DNA from: Gavia stellata
Taxonomy: Eukaryota > Chordata > Aves > Gaviiformes > Gaviidae
Length of the DNA stretch: 64,000 nt
NCBI RefSeq assembly: GCF_030936135.1
Contig: NC_082618.1
Location: 6,607,034-6,671,033 of the forward strand
Direction of reading: 5' to 3'
The notes beneath the pieces were generated by a model that searched no databases, was not told the DNA's origin, and saw only the letters and a list, made by a program, of their open reading frames with translations. A program made the position numbers and the translations under genes. This document shows, in pieces, positions 34,301 through 49,300 of the stretch (the stretch's first letter is position 1; the number at the start of each line of letters is the position of its first letter).

Positions 34301-37300
34301 CTTCCCTCCTGCCCCCACAAAGACTTCCTTGTCAGATGGTTTGGACCCCCTAAAATAGGGGGGATTCATTTAGGAAGGGCTGGAAAATTGTTTGAACAGC
34401 AACAGTTTTCCAGCCCTTTCCCCTGATGTTCCCAAGCGGTCTCTTAGTTCAGGTGCTCATTCGGACTTGGTCAGTGCCCAGGTTTTGTGCAGCGAGCTCA
34501 GGTGGAGGAGTGGAGACGGGATTTTTCCGCGAGGTGGACTTTATCTATAGCTTTTCCAGTCAAGGCAGTGCCCCTTGGCATCCCCTCTGGCACCCGGCCC
34601 AGCCAAGGTGCTGCTGGGGAAAGGGAGAGCCGGGAGATCTCCCTGTGGGAGAGGTGTTGGCAGCCCACGCACAGAGACCTGCTGGGTTTAGGGTTTAGGG
34701 GGGCTCTGGGTGCCAGCCAGGAGCGTGCCCGTGCTGCTCCCCTCCTGCAGCCCTGCTCCCCACCCCGTTCCCGGTGGCCACCGCGCACAGCAGGAGACCA
34801 CGCTGTCCCAAAACACCTCCCACCTGACAAAATGCCTTGTCTCTTTGTCCCCATCTGTATTTTAAATGAACAACGCACCCAGCCTTAGCACTCAGTAGTA
34901 GGCATGTAGTGTGCCCCGAGTAGCATCTGAGGCCACGGATGCACTCTTTTAATTAGAAACAAATCTTTCATGTGACAGAGGCCCTGTAGCGTTCCGAGGG
35001 CTGCTTTGTAGGGCTTTTAGGCTGGCTCAAAGCTGGTCCTACAAACTGGTGCTCGCTCCAGGTGAGTGTTGGAGAGAGGTAGCTCCTTGATACATTCGGT
35101 GTGGCAGAGACAGATGATACCTTGGCTCAGTTCTGTTCCCACGGGTCCTTCCATGTCTGCGGTTGCTTGGGGAAATGGTTCATTTTTTCCTGGGTCTTAC
35201 TCCCAGGCAGGGAAAGGGAACAGCAGGAAATTTGTAAGGAATACATTGGGCTTGTGGATCTCCCCTGCTGAAGTCCAGCCTGGTGAGTGGGAGGCTTACT
35301 GACCAAAGGTCAAAGCAATTAGACAAGCCTGTTCCTGCTATCGATTAAAGGAGGTATTGCAGAGGATTTGCCTTTCTCTGTTGTGACAGTCATAAACCTC
35401 AGCCCCCCAGGTCTGACACTGGTGCTGCCTAACAAGCACAGGGTCTGTCTTAATTCAGAACTAATATCAACAGAGATATCAGGAGGAGAGAGGCGATGTT
35501 TCTGCAAAGATGGCTCAAAACCTGCTGGCAGCAAGACATTAGCATCTCTTGACCAGGACCCACCTCCTGTGCCTCACTTTGCTCTGAAGGGAATGAGAAT
35601 TAGGCACCTAATTGGAGGATTTGAGCTCCCCCGTCTATTTTAAATAAAGCCATGGTCCCTGGGTTTCTGGGCCATGGTGGATGAGGGAACTTTTCTCCTT
35701 TCTCCCACCACTTTGGATCTTGCCTGAATGAAGATGCTGTGTGCACGGTTCCCGCTGGCTGTTAGCAAGCGAGGCAAACTCCCGGCAAACCATGCTGCAC
35801 TCGGTGCTCCGGGAGCACCGCCTGCTTGTAATTATTTATGACACTCCATCGTGCATGAATAAAATGGTTTGTAGGAATACAGGAAGCCTTCATCGCAGGA
35901 GATCTCCCAGCAGCGCCTGCCCTGGGCACACCGCTCGCATGAGGATGCTCTGCCATTGCCAGAGCGCTGCAATCTGCCTGGTGTCAATGCAGCCCTTCTG
36001 CGGGGGTTACTCTCTCCCCAGCGCTTTGTGTGCAGGAGGGATGTAGACCAACACAAAGCAGTTTTTCAGCAGAAAAGCTCCCTCCACCAACCGGTTGCCC
36101 GGGCATGACTGTACATGCGTAAAACAAACAAGTGACTGTAGCGCGGGGGGAAGCCCGTACCCTGGCACACAGGGCAGCCGTCATCTTCTCAAAGCCCGGG
36201 CGCAGCTGGAGGCTGGCGTGGATCCTAGTGTCGATTAGAGCAGCTTGAAAGCTGCTGTGTTTGAGCTGACTGGCTGGAGGAAGGAGTCCCTGGGTGTCCA
36301 GGGCTTGTTTGGAGCCCAGCGCTGCTGGGACTTGCCTGCTTTTGCTCGGCGGGGGTGGCTGAATGCGCTGGGGCAGATAATGGCCCCCTGGAACGGTCGC
36401 CCTGACAAAGTCAAAATACTTAGAGAAGCACTTCTCTGTCGTTGAGAATTGGGATCTGAGCAGATCCGCTGCAAACTGGACGGCTAAGTGTGAGTATGCA
36501 CTGAATAATACAACCTCAGGTCAATGTGCCAGCTATTGCAGCATCAAGATCTCCCCTCAGGTCATTCGTGGCATCATAGCAGCAGATAGAGTTAAATTTG
36601 AGCTAAAGTTCATAGCTGCCCAATAATGAAGCTCACGCTGCCGTCCTGGGATGGGATGGGGAGGACATGGTGATGCTCCCCAGGAGCACACTGAGCAAGG
36701 AGGGTGCTTGCAGCCCTGCCGCCGAGGCCGGGGGGCTTCTCCCATTACCTGCTGTCTGCTGCTGGTATCTCCACTAGATTCTCGCAAGCCCTAAGTCCCT
36801 TGAGGCTGTCTGGTGCTGTGCTGATCTGGCTGCCGCGTGAATATCTTAACCACCAGATTAGAGCTGAGTAGTCTTTACCCAGGTGTGGGGAGCTTTAACC
36901 TTTGGGGGCTTATGGGGATGGTCTGGCCAAGGTTTGCTTGTGGGCATGAGCTGCTGCATATGAACAGGGTTGGTGTTTAAGGTCACGGGCAACAGAAACT
37001 TGCCGAAACCAACATTTCTGGTGTTGTTGGATCCTTCCATGTGTGGCTTATAACCTACTTTGAGTGGTAGGTGTGCGACGTGCATTGACCTGCAGGTCAG
37101 AAACCGCCGTGACTTGAGAGCTGCTGCTTCCCCGTGTGCTGGTGAGACTTGGAAACGCTCGTGTCCCCGGGTTTTTGTTTGCTGCCATGCTTAGGACAAG
37201 ATGGTAGTGTGTTTTCTACCGAGAGCATCTCTCAGAGGATCTTCAAAAGCAAAGAGCATCTCTCTTTGTCTCCAGGCATGGCCTGCAGGAGCTTTTAGCA

Positions 37301-40300
37301 CTGAGACAGCTCTGCTGTGGTCTGGAGGAGGAGGCTGGTAAATGGAGTAGGAGCTGCTATGGGTGCTCTCCTTCTGAGCCCCATGGTGTGACCTCAGGAG
37401 GGCCAAAAGCTTGTAACTCTTGAGGATAGCACAATGTGTCTGCTATTTTTGGCTGAATTTCCTGAGAGCAGCTTGCAGATGTTCACGTTGTTGGAAGCAC
37501 GATGTCTCCAGGAGCTGCTGTATCTGCATGGGACAGCCCAAGAAAGCCATCAGCTCTCTGCTGGAGAGGTCTCTCTGGTGGGGTCTGTCTCTTCTGGGGC
37601 TTCTTAGTAATACTGGTAACGCTGCTGCCTCCTCCTCCTCCCAGACTTATTTCATGTGACACATGGCTTTGCCCATAAGTGTGCCATTGGTTGCAAAACC
37701 AGATGGTACCTTGCTGCCAAAAGATTTTGGGAAACATCCCCCCCACTGCCCTCTCCATGGGGAGAGGGTGCTCTGGGCACCGTTCTGCTCATTTCCCCAA
37801 AATAGGTCACTTCCAGCCACAAGCCTCTGCGGTTTTTGCTGTTGTAGAAAGCTGCTGGTAAGACTGCAGCCTTCGGCACGCCTGTGAAGCGAGCCCGTTC
37901 CTGGAAATGGGAAACCCTCCATTGAACCGAGTGTCCATCCATCACATCACCCAAGCTTCTCCATGCTGAGCGTTAGTAGGGGTTGCTTTTCCTTCTGGCA
38001 AATGAAAGCGTTTGTTTTTTTTGTTTGTTTGTTTTAACCTTCCGGGAGAAGATGCCAAGGATGTGTTAGAGGAGTTTAATTTAATTTCTTGGGCTTCCAG
38101 AGGTGCTGAAACCAGAGGGTGAATCACTAACCCATTCCGTGTGGGAAGGCAGGGATCTGTGTTGTGTCAGCACAGACGTCTGTAGACGGGGCGGGGGGAG
38201 GTATTTTCGAGACTGACGTAAAGAGAAAGCAAAGCGATTGATTTATTTGCTACCAAAGCCACCGCGGAGAAGAACCCCCTTGGCAGTGCCAGAAAGGTCA
38301 TTTAATCCAAAAATGTCTTTGCTGTCTCTGGGTTGGTTTGGTGTTTGTGTTTGGGGCTTTTTGCCTTGCTTATCCAGGGGGGTTGTTAACAGTGGGGAGG
38401 GATGCTGGTGCGGGGGGTCTTCTTCCGTGCCTGGAGGGATGGGGTGGGAAGTGCTGCGTGTCAGATGGGAGTGGGCAGGTCCACTGGTTTCATTTTGGTG
38501 TTTTGGGGGGGCTGTCATAGCTTTGACAAATGCTGATATAGAGCACCTAAGTCAGGATGCCCTGCTGCGATGTAGGACCTGACCAAGACGGTTTCTAAGT
38601 TGCAGGCAGTTCCATGCTCTCCGTGGATGGAAGTAGCTCCCTTGGGCTGGCCCTCACCCGCCACAGCCATTCACCGCGACTGTGTTAAAAAAAAACCCCA
38701 ACAAACAGTAGCACCTCTCACCGTGTACAAACCTCGCCTGTCTCGATGCCTTGGTGCTGAGGGATTGGGTTTGTGTGTGTTTCTATTAAAATTCATGACG
38801 CACAATAAAAATTGTGGCGAGACTAACCACTGTTCATGAAGAATTTAAGACTGCTGTTTTTGGTTGGGAAATGCTTTACAGAGCTAGGGGTGCGTTAAGA
38901 GGAAGCAGGCTTGAATAAGAAGCATAGCTGTACCTCTGCAGTTTAGGGTTTTAAATAAAAAACAACAAATCAACTCTCCTGCTGTGGCAAAGGTAAGAGC
39001 TCGAGTGAACCTGAGAGAGACCCTGACCTTGGCTTCTGGAGACCACCTTGTGCTTCTGCTCCAGTCTGCCTCTTGCTTTGAGTCCTCGTCTGCAAAACAG
39101 GGATAAAACCTCTCTGTCCTGATGGTTGAGAAGATAGAAAGACCCCCGGGGTTGGGACAGGATCGATACACCCAGCAGGGAGGAGCGGTGGTGTGAGGCT
39201 GCTGTAGTCAGTCTCGCATCTCTGTATCCATGTTTGTTAAATGGGAGGTTGTGTTTTGGAAGGATTTTGTGGGGGTGGCAAGGTTTGTAAGCCTCCCCGG
39301 GATGGCCAAGAAGAAAGGCAGGGCTCAGTGCTTCCCGCCGTGCTCTGGGTTAACGCTGCTGGTGCTCGCTGCTCTGTGCTGCCGCTTGAATCCAGAATCA
39401 GATGTTCAGAGCCCTCTCTGCAGGAATTCAAAACGCTCCTGGATTATTTCAACAGCGAAGGTTGTAGCAAGAGGGAGAGCTGCAGCATTTAACTTTGATT
39501 TGATTTCTCTTTCTTCTTGTGCCTTTTAAGACTTTCAGGCCCATAACTTTCCCTCCCACCCCCTGCGATCCGCCCCGTCGTGTCCATCTGCTCATCCCTT
39601 ATCTGCAGCTGCCAGACAGCCGGCTTCGCTCCCGTCCTCGGCAGCAGAAATGCGGCTGGTTATGTTGACAGCTGTCTTGATAGCAAGAGCGAGGACAAGA
39701 AGGTAACTGAGAGTGGAGGTCTCCCCATGCTTTCATGAGTTTTTCCTTCTGTATGGCTAGGGCATTCCCACAGGACAGCATGGGGAAACCTGGTGTGTCT
39801 GTTGCCCATCCTTGGGTTGACCTTCCAATACCAGATGCGCTGCTGGGGCAATGTGTCCAAGCACGGGTTTCCTTCTGAAGGTGTTGTATGGAAATCCAGA
39901 CTCCATCCCCTGCAAATAGCCTTCGGTGTGATCCAGAGAGACCCGTGCTTGGCTTTCCCCCAGGGATTTGCCTTACGGGTGGGCTTACTCTGGCATTTGG
40001 GAGCCTGTATAGCCTTACAAACCTGGGTCTAAAATGTCCAAAAATGTGAACACACATTGGCAAAATTGTTATTTCAGGGGTCTGAGCCAGGGTCACAACC
40101 AACTGAAGTTACTTTGAAGAACTTTGGCTCTTCTTTCTGGATGGGGGTGTAGGCTATCCCAGGTCATCTACTGATTTGCCCCCACTTACAAGGAAGGGTG
40201 AGGCTGGGAACATCTAGTGCAAGATCTGAGACAGTTGGGTCTTGGGATGTCTCATCCCCTCCTCTAAATAGCAATACTCCTTTGGCTCTCCAAGATTTAA

Positions 40301-43300
40301 CACCCTCATCTTCTTACTGAGGAAAATAAGCTCTTTGCTCAAGAAGTGAGGGCTTTTACCTAGATTAGGGCTGAGAAGACTAAGCAGGGAAGAGTCCTTT
40401 GAATTTGGTCTGGACTGCTACCATCTGGCGCTTGGATGAGCTTTGTCTATTCTTTGCTGAATCTTTTTGTGGCTTTGGCTTAATTTGTGCTCGTTATGCT
40501 GAAATAAAGTAATAAATCACTGAGTGTCTGAACTGGTTGTCCCAGGGCAAGAGCTTCTCAGCATCCTGGCTGCTCTCACCCCTCTGATGGCAGCTGGTAG
40601 TAGCAGAGGCTCTGGGTTGAAGAGCTGTGAAGTGATGGCTGTTATTGCTGTGCTGATGACACGGAGTCCTAAAAATGCTGCTCTGGGCACGGCAGCGTGT
40701 TGGCTCTGCAGAAAAGCTCCTCTGCTTGATGGGGTTTGGAGGGTGGCCTCTGCGTTGGGTCTCTGCAGAGGTGTGATGAAGGTCTGATCCATCGGTAGTT
40801 GATTTCGGTGATAGTTTTCAATGTTAATTTTGAGAAGTGATGGTGGCTGTTTTAAATGCTCTGAGATTAAGTCCAGTGACTTCATTTAAAAATGTTGCTC
40901 TTCTGATCCTATGGTAGTTTCATGCCCGCATTCCTCTTGAATGCGGTATCGCTGAGATGCTGAGCAATGCCACAAAAGGAGCCCTACCGTAAAGGGAAAG
41001 TAGATCCACACTTCTCAACACTGTTTCTAAATTTTCCCCAGATTTTAGGTCTAAATTTTGGTTTGTGGCTCATCTGCACAGCTCATCTTTTGCTTTCTAA
41101 AGTGCCCTAAACTTTTGATGCTCCCATCTGCAAAGGGAGAGGGCCGTCCACCCGCATCCCCTTCCTCCAGCCCCGTTCTCTTTTTCTGTAAGAAAGCTGC
41201 AGTTTCTTTCCTTCTGTTTACCCTCATCAGATGGTTTGTGCTGTTATTTTCTCCTCCTACCTCTGCTTGTCGTGATCAGAAAAATAATCCTGTTTGTGCT
41301 GTTGGAAAAAAATGAAATAGAGAGGAGCAGATTTTGGATTTCCCAGGACTGGGTATCACCTGCAGCGTGAAGGTTGAGAGTTGTGCTGCCCTGGCTGTTT
41401 CCCTTCCCTTCCTGCCCTTCTGCGTTCCCCCACAGTTGTTTTGTATTTAACATCTTCCTTTTATGAACACATTTTCCATCTGGGCTGGATTATTTAGGCA
41501 TCCCAAGGAATGTTTTAAGCTGCATCTCCCCTCCCCCTCTTCCCGGGAAACAAATATTTTATGCAAAAGACTTCACCGGCCCCTCTGTACAGTGCTGGTT
41601 AATTAATTGCCTCGTGGTGAATGGGGCTGTTGGATAGGGACAAGCCCAGGAGCTGGAGCTGAGTGAGCTCTGGTGGCTGAGCACCCGGGTCTGAGCTTCT
41701 CTGCCAGGCTGGAAAAGGGAAAATCCTCGATTCCATCAACTCTTCTGACCCTTTGGGGGTGACCGGGGGAAGAAGGGGAGTGTTCATCAGCGAGGTTAAA
41801 ATCTGAGCTGTACCCACTGCTGCAGTGACGGGGGTCTTGGGCAACTTGACTGGGAATTAGGGCTGCTTACCTGGGGATGGACTTGGGGACCAGACCGAGG
41901 GACCGTCGGGATTTTAATGCCTGAATAAATCCTTTTGATATAATCTAAAATCAGGCTGGTTTCACAAAGCCCTCGGCCGCTCTGCTCCCCCACTGCGGTG
42001 GGAGGGGATGGAGGGCCGTGACCCTGCGAGCACTCGGGATTGCTCGGCAAATTCCCCTCTAAACACGGCCGTGTTTTCTGCCAGGGGAGCGCCGAGCGAG
42101 TATATCATGCTGGATCAGGTCAGCCTGACTCGCATTACTGTGTTTTGCTGAAATGACCCCAAAACCTTTGAGTATTTCAATGAGACAAAATTGAATCTTG
42201 CTGCGGGTGCATTGCATGATGCAAGTTGGGTTTTTATTACCTATTTTATCCTGTGGATGAGGCTTCCCAGCAAGGTCTACCCCTGCACCGCCAGGCAGGT
42301 ACCTTGTTAGGTCAGCTCGGAAAGAGGCATTGTCCTGGGTTCATCCCTGGATCCCAGCCGGGCCGGGGACCCTCCCCGAGAGGGAGGATGAAGGCAGGAG
42401 GAGATGCATTATTAAAGAGAAACACGGGGTAACATTGATGCCAGCTGCCTTGCTTCCAGTCACTTTGTCACAGTAAACCAATAAGAAAATTAGTGTTTCC
42501 GAAATGAGAAAGTTTTCCTTGCACAAATGAATGAAAACTTTGATTTATAATTATTATTTTTGAAATATCAACTTTTTACTCCAAGTTGGAAAGAAACCAG
42601 TGGTTTAAGCCTCTCTGTGGCCAGGAAGTCTTGGATTTAAGTCAGTTTTACCCCACGCTTGAGAGATTTGAACTGCAAATACAAAAGGCTTCACTTATTC
42701 CTTCTCAAAAGAAGGGTCTTTTCAGTTTTACAAATAGAGAAGGTGCCTGAGCTGGATCATAGCATCACTTTGGACTTTGGCAAGGTCCAGATCTGGGTGC
42801 AGTCCGTACTGGGGGTATTACTCCTGCTTGGAAAAACACGCCGTGTCACTCTTTCCTCTAAATAGAATCTAATTCTTTTCAGCTTTATTTAACAAAATTA
42901 AAATGAGGAGGGTAAAACTGGATTTTGCAGTTAAACTAAGACTAGGCTGTTGTGCTGCGCAGGATGGAGTTTGCTTCTCATAACTGAGAGTTTAAGTCTA
43001 AATTTGCTGCTCTTCTGAATGCCCTGGAAACACTTCCTTCATCCCAGATAAAGCCCCCAACGACAGCACAGCTTGCCGAGGACTCATCCAGTCAATGAAC
43101 GTACACAATCCAAAAGGGAGATGAAATTATGAGGATTTATTTGTTGCCCTTCCCCTCCCATCTGCAATTATTTTTCCTTCCAGGTTCTGTTGAACAGCAG
43201 GTAACTGAGCCTAGATTTTTTTTCATTTATTTATTCTTTTAATCCTGAAGAGCTGCATATTTCTAGCCTGCTTGAATTGCAACCCTCAGGTGCCGAGGCT

Positions 43301-46300
43301 GATGGCAAACCCAGGCTGTAAACTTGCTTTTCCCTGCCCCTTATCAGCAAACGCGCCCAACCCTTGCACCGGCCAAAACGAAAAGACTCCCAACAAGAGG
43401 GTTTAAGCAGCTTTGCACAAATAGGATTTGTACCAGTTTGTTTCTGATAAACAACCCCCGAGTTCAGCTCCTCCTACTCAGCCTGAATAGCTCGGGTGGA
43501 TAGAGGTTATTTTGTTCCTCCCCTAAACAAAAGGCACCGTGAGCTCGGCTGACAGTTTATTGTGCGCATTTGTAAAGGTAACCGGGCTGGCATCGCTCTT
43601 CCCTTGCATCTGGCACTGAGATTTGATGGGGGTGAGGCTGCCAAATAGCAGCAACGTGATCTCCGGCGCTGAACTCCGTGTCCTGGAGCAGCAGATGATG
43701 CAGGGAGCAGGAGGGTCGGGATGGAGGAGCTCGGGGGCATGCGCGGCTGGGGACGTTGGTGCTCCTGATGTGAGAAACCCTTCAGCTTTGGAAGCCACCG
43801 ATTCGAATCGGGAATAGGTAGTAATGGCTGGAAAGGCAGTGCCTGTGGTGTGAATGGGCCAGTGAGCTCGGTTTGTGTCCTCGTGGCCCTGTGTTGTCCC
43901 CAGAAGCCACCTCAGCCTGTTGCTCGCAGCAGCACATCCATCGCTCCAGGCCAACTCCACCAAAGGGATGTTAATGCTGAGCAGAAATTAGAGAGCAAAT
44001 AACCGCAGTGCTTAATCCAGAGACACCGGCACGTGCAAAATGGACTTAATAGACTCCCGTAATGACTGATGTCCCCTCTTCCCAAGGCCAAACGTGGTCA
44101 GAGTTGGGCTGTGGCAGGGACGGATGGGGTCAGCCTCTCCAAAACATTCATCGTCACTTCGCGGCTGGATGCTGGGAAACATTTGGAAAGCATCAGGAGC
44201 ATGAGTCAAACTGTCTCGTGGCTCTTGGCTCCAACCAGGCGCTGTGAGCGCTTCTCCCTCGCCGCAGAAATGGCGCGGAGCGGCCGGCTCCTCCAGGAGG
44301 GCTGGGCGTCATCCTGGCAAAGCGCTCCCCAAGCCTGGGGCTGGTCCTGGTTGGGGTTTCCCCCTTCCCGGTGCTTCGCCTGTCTCACCAGGCAGCAACC
44401 AGCCCTTTGGTTTAGGCTGTGTGCAACAGCCCTTCGCCCCCTCCATCGCTGCCAATGCACCGCGCTCAGCTGGTGATGGATTAACCGCTGGAGCACTGTT
44501 AGGCGTTCACATCCCGGTGCGGATCGGGTACCGGAGCCTGGCAGGGGATGCGACTCCAGGGCACGAAGCTGTCTTCAGGAAAAATTCAAGAACACTCTCC
44601 CAGAGTTTTGACTCCCAAATCCATATTTGAATTGGCCATTTCCCTGCAGCAAATCTAACAGCACAAAAGGATAATTCTCCATAAAAATGCTCATTGATCT
44701 TTTTTTACTGTTAAAGCATCTCCGGGCAATGATTTTTCCCTACAGACCGAAGTGCAGAAAACTGTCCAAGCCTTTTTAATCCTGCTGGAGGGAAAGCAGA
44801 GGGTAGTTTTCAAGATGACTCCAGAAAAATATTTGGCAGCTTTAACCTTTTGCTAAACAACTTTTGGACAGTGTGTAAACAGTCTTCTGGTTTTATAAAC
44901 ACAGCATTCAGATTGTTGAGTGGAAAAAAAGCTGAAGCCATCATGTGAAGGGAAGATGTATTGCTTCCGGCAGCTTAAGTATTTTTATATTCTCTCAGGG
45001 TAAAGGGTTTGAGTTTGTATTTTGCATGGGAAATCTGGGAGGAGAGAGAGGTGGCACTGGAGGGGGAAAGCACCTGAATCTGGAAAAATATGAGATTATA
45101 GAAGTGTTTCTTGACAGCAATCCTCACGCACATTTGATACCTAAGCGTGGGGGGGATGCGGACCGGTCCCTGCTCCCCTCTGCCCTAGAGGGATCGGTTT
45201 TGGTGCAAAGGGATGCATCCTCCCAGCACCCATGGGTGTAACGCAGGCAAGCACCTCTACAGGCCATCCCTTTTTATTGAGCAAATGCTTCTGGCAGCTA
45301 ACAAATATTTTTCTACTCTTCTGATTGGGCTAAATGATTAAACACCAGTGGGGGGGAAAAAAACCCAATACCCAAACCCCCCCAAAACCTAAGGCAGCAA
45401 AAACCCCAACAACCCCCACCATGCATTCTCTGGGAGGTGAATATAGCCTTTGCTGGTTTGTTTTTTGGGTTTTTTTAAAGTTAAAAGCCCCGTGAGTGAG
45501 CACTGGAGGGACCTTCTCTCGTGCCTCCCCAGGGCAGTGGAGGAGAGGCAGCGGCTGTTGGTGGGATTACGGGGTGATGGCACATTTTGGTGGCCCCCAG
45601 CGAGCCCGGCTTTGCGAGGAGAATGGGGCATCCGGAGGTGACATGGTTCGGCTCAGGGTGTTGCATGAAAAATCCCAATTTCCTTCTGCCACAGCAGAAC
45701 TGCTTGGAAGAGGGTTAGGGTTTGATTTAAACATGAGTTCTTTTCCTCTAAAAACATTTGTGTAGGTACAGTTATTCTAGTGTAATAAAAGTAATAAGGT
45801 GTGGTAAATTAATAATTAAAAGAAAGCTTTCCACACGGTGGTTTGGGGATTTTGGCAGCTCTGTGCTCTTGCCTGCAGTAACTTTTTTCACCCTGGTACC
45901 CAGGCTCTATCAACTCATCTCTCCTTTCCTCGTCTCTGGCCCTCCTCTAACCATCTCCCGTGGCTTACACCGAAAACGGACGCCAGAGCATCAGGACAGA
46001 TTGCAAGCAGCAAGGAAGAGGAGGAGGAAGGTGCTTCCCTTTATGCTGCACCGATATTTCTCTGGCTACTCAGGCTGTGTTCTTCCTTGTTTTGGGGAAT
46101 GAAGACAGGGATATTTTTTTCTTAAATCCTTTTTTTTTTTTTTCTTAAATCCTTTTTACTTGCCTCTCCTAGCTTAAGCCAAACACGGGTAATGAATTCA
46201 AAGGTGAATAGAGGAAGTCTTCATCCATTGCCTGGAGGAAACATAAGTGCTTCTGTGTGAGATTCTTTCATTTCTCCTTAAAAACATCTCTCAGTACATG

Positions 46301-49300
46301 TAATGTTTCTCATCATTCTATTGCCCCATTTATCCTGGAGTTTTGTTCATCTACAATTACATCTTGCAGCATTTCACGAGGCCCTTCAACCCTGTCTCAC
46401 TGCTGTGCCTTGTCAAAGCTGAATTGAATCAAGCTTAGGATATGGATAGCCTTTTGTTCTTTTAAAATCATATTTTTCAATTTGGCCTTCTTCCCCAGAG
46501 ATTGCTTATTGAGACTGACTGCTCTCCTCTTGCTGGATTTGGTGGTGTCTTACAGTAAGGCTGCTTTGTTTTTATTTTTAAGTAAGAGACAAAAATCACA
46601 TTAACTCTGGGATTCCTTTAAATGCCATCTTGAAAATAATATTTCTCATAGTCAGCTTAGTCCTTTCCACATACTGAATCTAACCAACCTGAATCTGATG
46701 CTGACATTTAAAATTAATCTTAATCATTCCATCCCTATCAAGAAAAATCAGCGCTGCCTTCCAAAGCAAGAGGGGTTGATGAGAAGCAGAGCTTGGTCCC
46801 AGCTCAACCTCTGGTTTGAACTCCTTGAACATTTGGGGAAGGGATGGATGTAGATGAGATGGTTGGTGCTCCGAGTGCTTGCAGTTGCTGTGGCTTTGTT
46901 CAGTCCTGCCAAGATCTGGGTTGGGGAAAAGATTTTTGGGGTGATGAAATGGTTAAATGCTGGGGGGGTAACAAGCAAAATGAACAACTGTCCTTGAATT
47001 TGGGGGTGTTTCTTAGAGAAACAGTAACTGTGGGGTTTAGACCAAGAGCTGAGCTGCCAAGAAACCCCCCCAAGGCCTGTCAGGTGAGGAAGAAGTCATA
47101 AACTCCACGGTGTCACATAGCTGGGTGTCTTGGGTGGAGTACAAGAGCTCTCGAATACAGAAGTGATGGTGGGGATGTCTTGCAAAACACCCATTTATGG
47201 AGGTCTACAAGCGTTTTGAGCAATATCCCTCTTTTGAATATCCCATCTTGGACTGTACTTGTCCAGGGTGGATTTTCTAGTTTAGGATGGGAGTTCTGGT
47301 CAAAACTGGGGATCAGAGAGGGGTTTTTCTACCTTAGGCAAGCTGCAAAATTAATCTCCCCCATCTAAGCCTGTGAGTACATGGACACAGGGGTTAGTTG
47401 CAGCACTTCAGAAAGCACATTGCAAAGGACAACACAAGCAGGCTGGCAAAAGAGAAGTGTGACCAGATAGTGATCTTCCAGTAAAACCAGTCAGTCCTTC
47501 CTGGGAGTGGGAAGTTAGTTTTATCCGTGACTAATCCAAAACCAAATGTATATGCGTACATGCGTGCAAAGCGGTTCGGTAGTGGGTACCCACACCCGGG
47601 ATGTCAGGGAACTGAGGCTGCGTATCTCTGTTTTCAGGTATTTGATGTTGGATCTCCTCCACACCAGTTTATTCCATCAGGTTATTGACTCATGTGGTAT
47701 GGATGTTCCCTGGCTTCTGCATAATGCATTGGAAAGCTTTAGTTTCATTTTGACGTAGAAGTGAGAACATTCTTAAATCTGAGTTTTGTGGGAGAGGAGA
47801 AACGGTTTTCTTCCGTGGTCTCATGACCTGAAGTTATTTCCTTTTGATGCAGTAGACGTTTCTAACACACCCTTAATATTAGATATCATAAGGAGTACGA
47901 ACAGAGGGCAAAAAAAAAAAAGCGCAAACTCCCTTAGACAAACATCTACCAATTTGCAGTTTGCACACATCTGCACTAAGGAAAAAATGCATATTGGCTG
48001 TGGATCGGCTAATGAGTTTAGCAGAATATTTCAGCAGTCAGAGAGCTGCAGAGCGAGCTCCAGCCCGTGGCGAGCTGTGGGGCAGGCTGGCTTCCCAGCA
48101 CACGAGGGCTGGGGTCATGTTTTTCGGTGCTGGGTGGGCTCGGTTTGTACACAGGTGTTTTGAGCATCTACGGAAAATTGTGTGTGTGCGTGGAAGCTGA
48201 GCGTTGCCATGAGGTTGGGTCTGTAGCCAGATGAGATCTTTTTGCCGTTGTAGAAGTAACACCCTGGGACGGAGGATTACTAAGGGATCTGCATGTCTCG
48301 TACCATCGAGCCACCAGTGCTGAGCCTGGAGGTTACTCCTGAGTGGTCACGGTGCCTTTGCATCTGCTCACGGGGAGCGTGAATCCAACCCGGCAGCGCT
48401 TGGCATTTGCTTTGCATTGGTGTAACAAGAGTACACACCGCACTCTTGTCTTTTTCTTTTGCTGGCTTTGTCCTGGGTGCTATAAATAAGTCTGATCAGG
48501 AGCAGCAGATAAACTCTCTGCCCTGCTGACAGAAGTGTCGTAAGTGCAAGGTTGGGTTTTATTTATTTACTTGGGGCCACGGTTGCTGTGCAAAACTGCC
48601 TCCGCGGCCAGGATACGGCTCTGCCCAGCTGGGCTCCCCGGGGGCTGACCTCCCCTCTCCCCTGGGGCAGAGGGTGGTGAAGGGAAGAGGGTTTGTAGCT
48701 CCCATTCCATTGGGATCCCCAGGGGATGGGTACGGTGGTCCCCCATGAATGTGAAATGGCCCACGGGATGGACCTGAAGAGGTGGCGAGATGTCCATGTC
48801 TTCTGGGCACCGTCAGTCCCTGCAGCCTGTGCCAACGCTGCCCCATCTAATGGGGGCTTGTCACAAACAGCCTTTTTTAAGTGGGGAAAAATCAGTTCTG
48901 GGCTGGATTTGGCTCTCCACGTGCCTTTAGAAACAAGGCATTTAGCCTGATACAGCCTTAGAAGATCAAATCCTGAACTATCAAAAGTAGTACATTTTCT
49001 CCCTGTGCCCCTCAGTGGCTTCTCTCTTTAGACCAGGCTGTGTATCCCAATTTTGCACAGATGAGCAGTTCCCACCAGTGCTGCTTGGTGTGAGCAAGGA
49101 TGCTGCAAACTGGCCTTGTGCTGTCCCCATGGCCGCCAGGTCTCAGGCGAGCTCAGGAGCGTGCTGCCGGGTGGGTTCGCTCAGCCGACCTGGTGTGAGC
49201 ATCCTCCTCCCAGCCCAGCCGGGATGGTCATGTCCAAATCCTTTTTTCTGCAGGACGAGCATCCGCGTTGCAAACCACTACCAGAGCCGGTATGGACCAG

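Noticed and set aside
33416-34369. A 317-codon - strand frame across the orphan CpG island
   Set aside because: Low-complexity composition, overlapped by + strand frames, with no recognisable domain. Kept only as a possible promoter region.
34684-34703. Telomere-like sequence GGGTTTAGGGTTTAGGGGGG near the synteny junction
   Set aside because: Only two TTTAGGG units, not the vertebrate TTAGGG repeat. Too short to indicate an interstitial telomere or fusion scar.
43790-43816. GATTCGAATC, resembling a tRNA T-arm
   Set aside because: No matching acceptor stem, D-arm or anticodon arm can be drawn around it. It is a simple palindrome.
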